64,000 bases of DNA from Candidatus Sulfuritelmatomonas gaucii. GTDB lineage: Bacteria; Acidobacteriota; Terriglobia; Terriglobales; Acidobacteriaceae. Of the stretch, positions 26,872 through 35,939 are shown piece by piece. Below the pieces are notes generated by a model that was not told the DNA's origin, ran no database searches, and worked only from the letters and a program-made list of their open reading frames with translations. The DNA lies in NCBI GenBank assembly GCA_900290245.1, contig OKRB01000118.1:25554-89553 (forward strand), read 5' to 3'. The first letter of the stretch is position 1, and every line of letters starts with the position of its first letter. A program made the translations under genes and the position numbers.

Positions 26872-28026
26872 TCAGATTCCCAACCAGGTACCGACACCCT
26901 TCAACGAATCGGTATGGTCGCAGACAATTTTCGCCGCCCCAACAATGGGTATGGCCAGAATCAAGCCCATGGCGCCCCAAAGCCACGCCCAGATCAGCAG
27001 CGACAGCACCACTGCCAGGGGATTCAGGAGCACTCGTTTCCCAACCAGCGTGGGATAAAGCAGATTAAGCGTGACCGCATGGATCGCGATCACTCCAAAA
27101 AGGACAATCAGAAACCCGGACATGTGAAGAACTCCGAGGCCACTGACGATGGGCGGAATCACAGCCAAAATGGCGCCGACGGAAGGAATCAGGCTCAAAA
27201 GCCCGCAGATTGTCCCGATCACATAGAAGGACGGAATTCCCAAATACCAGAATAGAACCGTGCAGGAAGCTGCGCCAATGAACCAGACGACCAGATTTCC
27301 GATCAAGAAGCTGCGGATCATCCGAGAAATCTTGGCGATGGCTCGGTACGCGCCCTGACGGTGTTCCTCAGGAAACAACCTCAGGGTTGTAGCGAAAGCA
27401 TGGTCTTTCCAGGTGAGCATGAAGAATGTGAGGAAAGGCAGAAAGCTAAGCCTCAACATGAACTCGCCGATGGTCCCGAAGTTGAAGACTAGGAGGCGCG
27501 AAGGAGCCGGGGTTTCCTGCACTTGAATCGGTTCCGGCTCGTTGCCGTCGTCTGGCGAGCTCGTCATCGCGCGCGTCGTTCTTTCGAGGCGGCTCATGGG
27601 CTCCTGAATCCAATTGAGGCTTTGTTTGATACGTTCCGAGTATTGGGGCAATCTGCCGGAGATGGAGTCAACCTGGATAAGAAGAAAGTAGGCGAGAGCG
27701 CCAGCGACTGCTGAGGCGATAAGCACCGCGACGAATGCGCCTGCTGCTCGTGGAATTCTAAGTTGTGCGATCTTGCCGACCAACGGCTCCAAAACAAAGG
27801 CTACGAGCAACGCGCTGATGCAAATGATAAGGACCTAGCGAAGAAAGTAGAGAAGGGCGACGACCGCAGCGAGTGCAATAACGATCTGTGCAATGGAACT
27901 TGCTTTCAAGGTGGCATGGATAACTTCCGCATCCTCAATGACGGATGCAACAATTGCGTCTGCCTCGGACCTCATGTTCCGCTCCGCCGTTTCTAATTGA
28001 GGAAGCGTGCTGGCATCCTGCGGCAT
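26872..28026 (-). pseudogene. AI-2E-family permease interrupted by an in-frame TAG
   Basis: One continuous reading frame of 385 codons is broken only by TAG at 27835-27837. Upstream are 63 codons ending ALAAVVALLYFLR; downstream the frame resumes VLIICISALLVAFVLEPLVG and runs to a normal end. The joined product has the eight-helix AI-2E/YdiK/PerM layout, including FLTFFMLTWKDHAF, and the typical first-helix motif 'YFxRExLIPxxxAxLLAFxLxPLV', in which the stop replaces the Glu after Arg (GAG to TAG). If the stop is real, the N-terminal 63 residues are made alone unless a TTG at 27810 restarts. Alternatives are a sequencing error or amber read-through. Confidence 0.8.
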
Positions 28027-28507
28027 CTAAGTTTCCCGACCCTTTGTGCAACCTTTACTGCAATCAGCAGTGGAGCGAAGCCCAAAGATCAGTTGGATGC
28101 ATATATTTCGGCGCCTGTTAGCTCACCGCAAGGAGTCGCCGCGGACCCGCGGGAAAGGCCGAGTCCAGCTGCTTGCCGCACTGCCCGAACATGCCCAATC
28201 CGTCTTGGGCGAGTTGAGGCGTAATCGTCGATCTCAATTTCGCTTGCTGGACTCGTTGAGTACGCCTGACGTCTTATGTCCCTGCATCTGCAATTTTTCT
28301 TTTATCGAAAAGATGCGAAGTGCCGATAATGCCGCCGAAATTCGCAAGCACACACGATCCTGGTCCACCGAATTACGAAGGCACCCTATTTAGAATGAAG
28401 TCCTTACTCTCCCTTACCTTCCTGTTTTCAAGATGTGGGCAAGTACGTTAGGCGGCTTTCAGCAACGAAGACGCTCGATATACCAGTACTCATCCCCGTC
28501 GACATTC
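28027..28507. other. Intergenic stretch, nothing recognised
   Basis: About 480 bp between the start of the interrupted permease and the end of the six-hairpin glycosidase gene, both on the minus strand. Short frames only. I found no remnant, hairpin terminator or operator copy in either orientation. Confidence 0.4.
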
Positions 28508-31147
28508 TCAGTTTTCGCCAGATCGGAAACCAACGACCCGCGGAGCTGTCTTCCCCATGTAAGGCATTTCCAGGGTGAGTTTCCGCCCCTTCAGCGGCGA
28601 CCACGGCTCGAAGAAATACCCACGCTCATCGAAGCCGATGCCGAAGTGACCGGTGAAGAGCGCGTCCACGCCTTGCCAGTCCTCGGGCAGATAGCCTTCG
28701 CCGCGACCGCGCGAGCCATCCCACACGTAGAACGCGCTGCCTACCGGGTTGCGTTGCTTTTGTCCCGGCAATTCGATGCCGGCGTTGAAAGTTCCCTTTT
28801 CGTACGACTGCATCAGCGGCCACAGCAGCCGTTCCGCGTCGTCTACCAACCCGGTTTGGTAGAGCGACTGGATAAAGTAATATTCGTGCGGCGGCGTGGC
28901 GCCCCCGTTCATATAGACCTGCCAGGTATCCTTCCCATCGGCCTGCTTCGGCGCGCCGCTTGTACGCGGAAAATAATCCGACGGGCTCATCGGAACCAGG
29001 TTCGTCGGCAAACCGAATTGGAAGGATTGGAAACCGATGCTCTGCATCTTTGCCAACATGGTTTGGAGAATCGATTTCGCTCGCTCCGCCGGGACCAAAC
29101 CCTGGTAGACCGCGAATCCATTCACCCAAGGAAACATGTAATCGTGCAGCTTTCCGTCCGGCGATTTCCAGCCCGCCAGTACGCCTGTCGCAGGATTGAA
29201 GAACGTTTTGAAATACACTGTCTTGATCCGTTCCGCATCCGCGCGATAGCGCTTCGCCAGGCCCTGCCGTCCTAACAGAGCTTCCACATCGGCCATGCAC
29301 AAGAAGGCTCGGTAGTCGGCCGCATTCGTCAAGGCATCGGGCCCCTCGAAGTCATACACGTCGAACCACTCCTTCCCCGGCTCATCTATCAGCCCGTCGC
29401 GATCGAAGTGCGACTCGATACGATTCGTCACCGCCTCCATCGGCTTCAGCCACTTTTTCGCCTGTGGCAAGCCTCCGATCGTGCGGATGACGTACCAGCC
29501 CGAAATCACGAGGTAAGCCGCAGTCTCGCGCGACGACTTCCACTCCGGCGATTCCACATTTACGTTGGGCATCATGTACCCGCGGGCGCCATTGAAGTAT
29601 TGATCCACCGACGCCCCCACCAGTTCCATCGGCGAAATCCCGTCCTCGAGACGAGGAGCCCACACCGCCTGCTCTGCGTAGAACAACATCGCCAGCCCGC
29701 AGTTGATGCTCATCACGCTGTTGCTCACAACGCCGGTATCCGGTCGCCACTGCGTCATGTCCAGCGAGTATTTGGGAAAGCGTGGAAGCCGCGCATCTCG
29801 CTTGAGCAGCTCGGGAAGCGGCTCGACTGCCTGCACCGAGAGATGCAGCGTCGTGTGCCATGGCTGCGGTCCGATTTCGTTCAACCCGTCTTCGCTCGCA
29901 GGCAGGTGCGGCGTGATGTCTACCGCGTACGAAGTGGCCGGGAACAGCGACGACGGCCTGCGATAGAACGCAGCCGCATCGCCCGTGCGCGTGACGTATG
30001 CCGTGCCAAAATCCGGTGCGGCGAGATACGCCGGTACTTCCCCGTAATTCATGAGCCTCGACGGATGGCAAACGAACGTCGTAGGTGTCTGGTTGGCCGC
30101 GAATTCGAAGCGGAACAATCCGCCCCGCAGCATTACCGCATGCTTCGCCGTGACCGCCAGCGAGAGATCAAACCCTCGAGCGACTGCCTGAATGGCAACT
30201 TGTTCCAACACCCCGGGCGCAACTTCCACCGGCGCATAGCGGAACACATTTCCGGCGCGGGTCAGTGCGCCCTTCCCCGGCGGCGTCGCGCTCTCGAACG
30301 GCCGATCCAGCACAGGGTACGCCCCGCTCTGCTGCAACAGATTTACGCCCAACTCGCCCTTTCCCAGCGAATCCAGCGCGAGCGACAAAATGCGTGGCTG
30401 CTGCTTATCCAGCACCAGCCGGTACCACGGAGTGCTGATCGCCAAGCTGCCACCGACTTCTTCGATCTTCGGAACAAATGCCGTCGGAGCCAGGCAGGCA
30501 TGAGGCACGGTCGCGCCCTCGGCCGTCGTTTCGGTCGCAGCCGCAGTGCCGCCTTCAGGCGCATCTGTTCCGAAGACCTCCAACTGCGCCAGTTCGGCCA
30601 GCCACGACTGTGGCGTCACTTGAGCCGCGGTCCGCTCGATCACCAGCCGAAAATTGTCCGTGGTCACCGGAGCGAAGTGAACCGTGCAGGTGAGCGTCCC
30701 CGGGTCGAAGCGAGCGTCCTTGGCATGAAAGATGGTGCGGAACGCGGCGCCGCGCTCCAGATACTGTCCCGAAAACTCAACAGGCATCGTGGCCGCACTC
30801 GCCGCGCGCAGCACGACCTTGTCGATCCACCGCGGCCCCGCGAAATGCACCCATACCCACTGTGGCAGGTGCTGAAACTGGTTGCTTTGCCAATGGCACG
30901 GCCCAAGCGCATCGAACGCATCCGCTCCATGATTCACGGGGCACGGAATCTGCTCTTCGGCCTTCTTGCTGCGGAACTGGAACGAACTGTACTCGACCTG
31001 CGTCCCCGGTTCACGCGAGGATGCCATATCCCGGTAGTCACTCGGCGACTGGGATCTTCCGCTCTGGCCCAGCGCCATAAATGCGAGAACAAACGCCGCA
31101 AATCCTGCTATCTTTTGGAAGAATCGCACGAGACTTAGTACCCTCAC
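28508..31147 (-). CDS. Secreted six-hairpin (alpha/alpha)6 glycosidase with discoidin-like N-terminal domain
   Basis: An 879-residue protein with a Sec signal (AGFAAFVLAFMALGQSGRS). Residues about 55-190 look like an F5/8-type carbohydrate-binding sandwich (WVWVHFAGPRWIDKVVLRAA, then FRLVIERTAAQVTP). The C-terminal 450 residues show the helical-hairpin pattern of six-hairpin glycosidases: YLVISGWYVIRTIGGLPQ, HFDRDGLIDEPGKEWFDVYD, YMFPWVNGFAVYQGLVP and NGGATPPHEYYFIQSLYQTG. Candidate acids are the Asp/Glu cluster in DRDGLIDEPGKEWFD and the Glu in PPHEYY. I cannot place it in a numbered GH family; rhamnosidase-like or glucoamylase-like folds are possible. It stands alone, outside the LacI operator set. 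Confidence 0.7.
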   Translation of the reverse strand: MRVLSLVRFFQKIAGFAAFVLAFMALGQSGRSQSPSDYRDMASSREPGTQVEYSSFQFRSKKAEEQIPCPVNHGADAFDALGPCHWQSNQFQHLPQWVWVHFAGPRWIDKVVLRAASAATMPVEFSGQYLERGAAFRTIFHAKDARFDPGTLTCTVHFAPVTTDNFRLVIERTAAQVTPQSWLAELAQLEVFGTDAPEGGTAAATETTAEGATVPHACLAPTAFVPKIEEVGGSLAISTPWYRLVLDKQQPRILSLALDSLGKGELGVNLLQQSGAYPVLDRPFESATPPGKGALTRAGNVFRYAPVEVAPGVLEQVAIQAVARGFDLSLAVTAKHAVMLRGGLFRFEFAANQTPTTFVCHPSRLMNYGEVPAYLAAPDFGTAYVTRTGDAAAFYRRPSSLFPATSYAVDITPHLPASEDGLNEIGPQPWHTTLHLSVQAVEPLPELLKRDARLPRFPKYSLDMTQWRPDTGVVSNSVMSINCGLAMLFYAEQAVWAPRLEDGISPMELVGASVDQYFNGARGYMMPNVNVESPEWKSSRETAAYLVISGWYVIRTIGGLPQAKKWLKPMEAVTNRIESHFDRDGLIDEPGKEWFDVYDFEGPDALTNAADYRAFLCMADVEALLGRQGLAKRYRADAERIKTVYFKTFFNPATGVLAGWKSPDGKLHDYMFPWVNGFAVYQGLVPAERAKSILQTMLAKMQSIGFQSFQFGLPTNLVPMSPSDYFPRTSGAPKQADGKDTWQVYMNGGATPPHEYYFIQSLYQTGLVDDAERLLWPLMQSYEKGTFNAGIELPGQKQRNPVGSAFYVWDGSRGRGEGYLPEDWQGVDALFTGHFGIGFDERGYFFEPWSPLKGRKLTLEMPYMGKTAPRVVGFRSGEN

Positions 31148-31610
31148 TGTCGTTGAGGTCCCCCGGCCTTCTTTCGCAGTTCCAACTCGTGCCAGTGAAT
31201 CAGAGGCATATGACTCGCTGCACGGCGATGCTGCTGCCGCCTAGCGACAATTCCAGACTATAGCGTCGAGAACGTCATTTCCGCGGATTCGTAACGGGGA
31301 ACGCCGCAGGGGTCGGAGATGTGCCCTCCAACCGGGTCAACAACCCGGAACTCCGGTTTTCGGCGATCTGTGCTTTGGTTTTGCTTTTACCCATCGTGCG
31401 TGGCCCGGGCTGATCGGCAATCGATGACTCATTTACCGGTCTTCACGCTGCTGCACTCTCCAAAGCCTTCGTCGAAAGTGAGCAATGCGCTGAATTCCGC
31501 CGATTAGGAATATCGGCAGAATAGGTGTTCCCGGGAGTTCTTGAACGTTGCGGATGTCCCGTTACAGGCTGGCTTTTCTGCTATCCTACCCCACAATCTT
31601 GAGGTGTTTC
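31148..31610. other. Divergent intergenic region, nothing recognised
   Basis: Lies between the divergent glycosidase (minus) and O-methyltransferase (plus) genes and must contain both promoters. I could not identify convincing boxes. A short Ser/Pro-rich frame at 31319-31507 lacks a ribosome-binding site and is rejected as a gene. Confidence 0.4.
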
Positions 31611-32651
31611 ATGGCTCAACCTAACAGCGGCATCGGTAATGTGGCACCCAATACGGCGCTGGTGCAAATGGCGATGGCGTATTCCCGCAGCTGCGTCCTT
31701 TGCGCCGCTGCGCGTCTCGGCATTGCGGATGCACTCGGAGATGAAGTCTGCAGCGTCGATCAACTGGCCGAGGCCTGTCAGGCCGATGCCGATGCTCTGT
31801 ATCGCCTGCTGCGTACCCTGGCCAGCGTCGGCGTTACGCAAGAAACGGCGCCACAACATTTCCGGCTAACCCCGTTTGGAAGGCCGCTACGGAGGGACGT
31901 GCCCCAGTCGGCATGGCCAGCCGTCGTTTTCTGGGCGGATCTGCTCGCCGACAGCTGGTCCCTCCTCACCGATTGCGTCCGAACGGGCAAGCCTGCCGCA
32001 CAGGTGCGCGATCCGAACGTGCCTTCTCGCTGGTCACAAGATCCTGAAGCGAGCTCGATCTTTCGTGCTGTCATGGGCACGGCTCCCGCAGAAGATTACG
32101 TTCCCATCGCCAGGGCATGGGACTTTTCCCGCGCGAAGGTGGTGGCTGATCTTGGCGGAGGCGGGGGCTCACTGATTCTCGCAGTTCTGGAACTCAACCC
32201 TCATCTACTAGGCATGCTCGTCGATTGGGAGACCAGCCTGGATGCAGCCAGGCCGCGCTTCGCGGACGAAAAGGTCTCTTCCCGGTGCCGGCTGCTCGCG
32301 GCAGATTTGACCCAATCTGTTCCAGCCCGCGCCGATGTGTACATGCTCAAACATGTTCTGCACGGGTGTCAGGACCTGAAGGCAATCACGATTCTCAAGA
32401 ACTGCCGCGCGGTGATTCCCGAGAACGGCACCCTGCTGGTCATCGAATTCATACTGCCTCCGCTGGTCGCTCAGGCAGACCCGCATCTTGAAGGCCACCT
32501 GATGAGCGACCTCAACATGCTTGCTGTTACGGGCGGCAGAGAACGAAGTGAGCGTGAATGGAGGACACTCCTTGGAGCAGCAGGTTTTCACTTGACCGAA
32601 GCCTACCCGGTTGGCAGCGATGTGGCAGTCCTCGAGGCAAAGCCAGCTTAG
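31611..32651 (+). CDS. SAM-dependent O-methyltransferase (plant COMT/acetylserotonin-type fold)
   Basis: A 346-residue protein with an N-terminal winged-helix dimerisation domain (LGIADALGDEVCSVDQLAEA, then LYRLLRTLASVGV) and a C-terminal Rossmann methyltransferase domain. The SAM glycine loop is VADLGGGGGSLILAVLELNP. MLKHVLHGCQDLKAITILKN carries the His that is the usual catalytic base in this class, and ENGTLLVIEFILPP is the conserved late strand. The acceptor could be a phenolic or quinone-like metabolite. I chose the ATG at 31611 (GAGGTG upstream); the frame extends to 31548. It has no obvious biosynthetic neighbours. Confidence 0.88.
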   Translation: MAQPNSGIGNVAPNTALVQMAMAYSRSCVLCAAARLGIADALGDEVCSVDQLAEACQADADALYRLLRTLASVGVTQETAPQHFRLTPFGRPLRRDVPQSAWPAVVFWADLLADSWSLLTDCVRTGKPAAQVRDPNVPSRWSQDPEASSIFRAVMGTAPAEDYVPIARAWDFSRAKVVADLGGGGGSLILAVLELNPHLLGMLVDWETSLDAARPRFADEKVSSRCRLLAADLTQSVPARADVYMLKHVLHGCQDLKAITILKNCRAVIPENGTLLVIEFILPPLVAQADPHLEGHLMSDLNMLAVTGGRERSEREWRTLLGAAGFHLTEAYPVGSDVAVLEAKPA

Positions 32652-32758
32652 GCTGTGACTGTTTTTCGCTTCAAGTCGGTTGTCTCTGTCTATTAGCGCG
32701 TCATCGCCAGTGCGTTTTGCGCGCCTGGACGCCCGGGGGACTGTTCGCGATTTTTGTC

Positions 32759-32786
32759 TTTACAATCCGAAACAGGAGTATATAAT
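32759..32786 (+). promoter_or_regulatory. Promoter of toxin-antitoxin operon with overlapping palindrome
   Basis: -35 TTTACA (32759-32764), a 16-bp spacer and a perfect -10 TATAAT (32781-32786). An imperfect palindrome, GGAGTATATAATCTCC at 32776-32791, covers the -10 (arms GGAG/CTCC around TATA), as expected of an operator for an autorepressing antitoxin. The GGGAGG ribosome-binding site at 32796-32801 follows directly, so the leader is very short. Confidence 0.7.
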
Positions 32787-32807
32787 CTCCTTATCGGGAG
32801 GTTGTCT

Positions 32808-33248
32808 ATGGCAACCCTTCTCAGCTACCCAGAAACTCGGTATACTCCTGAGCCACTTGTCGATTTCAATTCGGCCGAGGAGCGCAAGCGGCTCAGCGGA
32901 TCTGCCCTCACCGGATTCTTCAAGATGATGGAGATTTGGAAAGTCCGTGATGAGGACGCCAGGATGCTCCTCGGTGGTATCTCGAATGGGCCGTTCTATG
33001 AGATGAAGAAGAACCCGAAGCGTAAGGTTCTTGACGTGGACCGGATGTTCCGCATCTCGTACCTTCTTGGGATCTTCAAAGCAGTCAACATCTTGCACGG
33101 TCAGGAGCTCGCCGACGAGTGGGTACGGCTTCCGAACAGCAATTCCATGTTCGGTGGGAAGACTCCTTTGCAGTACATGATCGACGGCGGCTTGCCGGCA
33201 ATGCAGAACGTCCGCCGCCTGTTGGACGCCCGACGTGGAGGAGTGTAG
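32808..33248 (+). CDS. Xre/MbcA/ParS-family antitoxin
   Basis: A 146-residue protein. Residues about 40-90 form a helix-turn-helix-like region (LTGFFKMMEIWKVRDEDARM, then FRISYLLGIFKAVNILHGQE). The C-terminal MbcA/ParS/Xre toxin-binding domain ends in NSMFGGKTPLQYMIDGGLPA and a final helix, NVRRLLDARRG. The P-N-x-x-F-G-G-x-x-P-L-x-x-x-x-x-G motif is diagnostic of this antitoxin class. It is followed after 4 bp by a RES-domain toxin gene, the usual order of RES-Xre modules. I chose the ATG at 32808 with GGGAGG 6 bases upstream; the frame starts at 32754 inside the promoter. It should neutralise the toxin and repress its own promoter. Confidence 0.9.
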   Translation: MATLLSYPETRYTPEPLVDFNSAEERKRLSGSALTGFFKMMEIWKVRDEDARMLLGGISNGPFYEMKKNPKRKVLDVDRMFRISYLLGIFKAVNILHGQELADEWVRLPNSNSMFGGKTPLQYMIDGGLPAMQNVRRLLDARRGGV

Positions 33249-33252
33249 GCCT

Positions 33253-33990
33253 GTGCCAAGGATCAATTTCAAGCACCAACCAAGCGGGAGGGCAAATGCT
33301 CTCCCGCTTCTTTCTGCGATCGCATTCAAGGACACACGCCGGCTCATTCAGTCCAAGTACAGTCCGAAAGCAGAGAGCGTGCTTACCCGGCTGGCTCGCG
33401 ATGAAGACGTTCTCAGCGAACTCTTTCAGACTGAAAGCAGGACCAACGAACGGCTGGAAGCTGAATTTGGCTTGCTTCCTGGAATAAGCCCACAGGAGCT
33501 CGTCGCAAACGTTCCGTATGCGAGCGTCATAAATGCGGCATTCACCCACGCCCACCCAGCCGGAACACGGTTCAGTGGCCCGTTTCGCGGCGCCTGGTAC
33601 GCTGCAAGAAGAATTCAGACGGCCCAGGCGGAAGTCATATACCATGCGACCGTCTCGCTCTCAGAGGTTGGAAAGTTCAAGGATGAGGTGACCTACGACG
33701 AATACCTCGCCAACTTTACAGGTCAGTTTCACGACCTGCGGACCAGCCAGAAATTCGCCGCGGCCCTCGATCCCGCCAGCTACACGCTCTCTCAAACTCT
33801 GGGTCAAACTCTCCTCCTGGTTGGATCCCTCGGAATGGTTTATCCGAGCGTGCGCCATACTGGAGGCGTTTGTCTTGTCTGCTTCCGGCCGGCGCTCGTG
33901 GCCCACGTTCGCAAAGGGCGGACATTTCGGTTCCGTTGGACCGGCACACCAAAGCCGTCTATCGAGTCGGTTAGCGGTTCTCTGAAGTAA
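33253..33990 (+). CDS. RES-domain toxin
   Basis: A 245-residue protein with the RES signature in its middle: an Arg in GTRFSGPFRGAWYAAR, a Glu in AQAEVIYHATVSLSE, and a distal Ser in YPSVRHTGGVCLVCFRPAL. These are the R-E-S residues of the ADP-ribosyltransferase-like fold. Characterised relatives degrade NAD+ and arrest growth. The start is probably GTG at 33253, 4 bp after the antitoxin stop, with GTGGAGGAG about 10 bases upstream; an in-frame GTG at 33235 would overlap the antitoxin. The N-terminal ~90 residues are longer than the minimal RES domain. A strong hairpin lies in codons 10-19 (separate entry). Confidence 0.88.
   Translation: MPRINFKHQPSGRANALPLLSAIAFKDTRRLIQSKYSPKAESVLTRLARDEDVLSELFQTESRTNERLEAEFGLLPGISPQELVANVPYASVINAAFTHAHPAGTRFSGPFRGAWYAARRIQTAQAEVIYHATVSLSEVGKFKDEVTYDEYLANFTGQFHDLRTSQKFAAALDPASYTLSQTLGQTLLLVGSLGMVYPSVRHTGGVCLVCFRPALVAHVRKGRTFRFRWTGTPKPSIESVSGSLK
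33282..33309 (+). terminator. Hairpin in the first codons of the toxin gene (attenuator-like)
   Basis: AAGCGGGAG (33282-33290) pairs perfectly with CTCCCGCTT (33301-33309). The stem continues through a G-T wobble and GCA/TGC, leaving almost no loop beyond AAAT, and is followed by CTTTC. It lies about 30 bases inside the toxin reading frame. It resembles a weak intrinsic terminator, or a structure slowing ribosomes, and could keep toxin output below antitoxin output. This function is inference. Confidence 0.45.
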
Positions 33991-34152
33991 CCCTCACCGC
34001 ACTCCGGACTTGAAGTCATCTCCTCCTCACCTTCCGCTTCACAGGATGATCGCGTTTCGAAAGCCACGCCCTCAGTCCTCGCTTGATTCAGCTCACGATC
34101 GGATGGGTTTGATGCCGTTTGCCTACAATTGCCTGCATCTAATCGGATTGGA

Positions 34153-35163
34153 ATGAAGGCGAGCACAAAACAAGCGCTAACCGTTGTGGTTACCGGAGCA
34201 TCCGCAGGGCTGAGCCGGGCCATTGCCCAGGAGTTTGGCAAGGCGGGAACGCAAGTTGGGTTGATCTCCCGAGATCAAGCGGCTCTTAACGCGGCCGCAG
34301 CAGAAGTCGAGCAACTCGGCGGAACGGCCGCCTCCTATGTGGCTGACGTGAGCAATGATCAGGCAGTTGAAAATGCGGCTGCGCATTTTGAAGAGCATCT
34401 CGGGCCAATCGACGTGTGGGTGAACAATGCCATGGTGTCTGTGTTTTCACCGATCAAGGAGATGGAACCTGCGGAGTTTCGGCGAGTCACCGAGGTAAGC
34501 TATCTGGGCTATGTCCACGGCACCCTCGCGGCCCTTAGGCGGATGCTGCCGCGAAATCATGGCCGCATCATTCAGATTGGTTCGGCGCTTGCTGTCCGGA
34601 GCATACCGCTACAGTCAGCATACTGCGCCACCAAACATGCGATCGTTGGATTCACCGACTCGCTGCGATGTGAACTTGTTCATGACAAGAGCCGTGTGAA
34701 GGCAATCGTTGTTCACATGCCCGCGATGAATACACCGCAGTTCACATGGGTAAAAAGCCGGTTGCCCAATCTTCCGCAGCCGGTCCCTCCAATCTATGAC
34801 CCTGAGGTTGGGGCGAAGGTAGCACTACATGCAGCGCTTACCGCTTCACCGCGGCGGGAGTACTGGGTTGGCGGGTCCACGGTGAAGGCAATTGTGGGTC
34901 AAAAACTGTTTCCCGGATTGCTCGATATTTATCTAGGCAAGACTGGCTACAAAGCGCAGCAACGTGAGATCCCTGACTCGCCAGATCGCACAAACAACGT
35001 GCATCGACCGGTGCCAAGTTCATTTGGCGCTCAGGGTCCGTTCGAATCGAAATCCCACCCCATTAGCCTGGAAGCGGAGGTATCGAAACATCGCGGCTGG
35101 TTCATATTCGGGTGCGGCATCCTTGCCGCTGCTCTCTGTGCCAGGAGAATCCTGGATCACTAA
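34153..35163 (+). CDS. SDR-family oxidoreductase with C-terminal membrane helix
   Basis: A 336-residue short-chain dehydrogenase. The nucleotide-binding loop is TGASAGLSRAIA, where the third Gly of T-G-x3-G-x-G is Ser. The NNAG motif reads NNAM. The catalytic set is intact: Ser in IQIGSALAV and Y-x3-K in YCATKHA. After the Rossmann domain the protein has a 70-residue extension ending in a hydrophobic helix (WFIFGCGILAAALC) followed by RR, so it is probably anchored in the membrane. Long SDRs of this type (DUF-like, 'glucose/ribitol' annotation) are common in soil bacteria; substrate unknown. I chose the ATG at 34153; its ribosome-binding site is weak, and a TTG at 34129 is the alternative. 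Confidence 0.8.
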   Translation: MKASTKQALTVVVTGASAGLSRAIAQEFGKAGTQVGLISRDQAALNAAAAEVEQLGGTAASYVADVSNDQAVENAAAHFEEHLGPIDVWVNNAMVSVFSPIKEMEPAEFRRVTEVSYLGYVHGTLAALRRMLPRNHGRIIQIGSALAVRSIPLQSAYCATKHAIVGFTDSLRCELVHDKSRVKAIVVHMPAMNTPQFTWVKSRLPNLPQPVPPIYDPEVGAKVALHAALTASPRREYWVGGSTVKAIVGQKLFPGLLDIYLGKTGYKAQQREIPDSPDRTNNVHRPVPSSFGAQGPFESKSHPISLEAEVSKHRGWFIFGCGILAAALCARRILDH

Positions 35164-35939
35164 ATCAGCCGTGGATTGCCCTTGAACCTTGTGACCGGTG
35201 CGCTCAGATCGTAGCAAATTCCCGGTTCGATGAGATCGCGATAGTAAGAAGTCAATCGCATCGAATTCGCCAAATGACGCTGTTCCGTTTTCGTCCCCTG
35301 TTGACCCATCTTTTTGCAAAGAAACCCGGTCGCTCTTTCAGCCATCGCAAGAGAGGTTGGGCACGTTTTGGGTACAAATTCGCCCAGAATTCGTACCACA
35401 ATAAATGACAGTTCCTTCAGGGGATATTTTGGTGCCGGGAGGGGGGTCGAACCTTTTCCGGTGTTCGAAATACGCAAGTTGCTGATTTCAGAATCGACAA
35501 AATCGCTCAAATCGCCAAGACACAAAATCTGCTGTATAGAATGCCCTCAACAATCAAGTCGCATCCTCATACTCCAGCCGGACCGAGTTTTGGCGAGGGA
35601 CAAGTTGCGCCAGCAATTGCCGCTTGTGCTCCGGCACGGAGCTATTCTCGATCGCTGCGCATTCTGCGACGTGCAACAACATCGCGCCTGCCTCCCTCGC
35701 AAAACGAGTCCCATGTAGTGCGTCATAGCGCTCGAAATCTGGTAGACAATGAGGTCGCATCTCGGCTGGCAAGTAAATTTCAGGTCCCGCGAATCATGAA
35801 CGGATGTCCACCTTGAAGCGGACACAATCGTCGGCCAGTATCATTTCGTTTGCGCGCACCTTGTCTCATACGAGCGCCCTGGATCAACATAAGAACGGCA
35901 TTCGTGCGTGGCGCATGCAGAAACCTGCGCCGGGTGAAT
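35164..35939. other. Intergenic stretch with tRNA-3'-end-like segment and an orphan short frame
   Basis: On the minus strand near 35430-35453 the sequence reads GGTTCGACCCCCCTCCCGGC followed by ACCA. This is very like the T-arm/acceptor 3' end plus CCA of a leucine-type tRNA, but the 5' half of a tRNA is absent and the T-stem does not pair. It could be an attachment-site scar. Further on, the minus frame 35554-35793 reads like protein (MRPHCLPDFERYDALHGTRF, then REAGAMLLHVAECAAIE) without a start codon I trust. Nothing else is recognised. Confidence 0.35.

Noticed and set aside
29408..31138. 576-codon plus-strand open frame
   Set aside because: Lies wholly opposite the six-hairpin glycosidase gene. 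It is Arg-rich with no motif or ribosome-binding site, and the minus-strand protein has signal peptide and fold pattern.
35425..35530. Functional tRNA gene
   Set aside because: The T-stem does not pair, one base is missing before CCA, and there is no matching 5' acceptor strand or anticodon arm.
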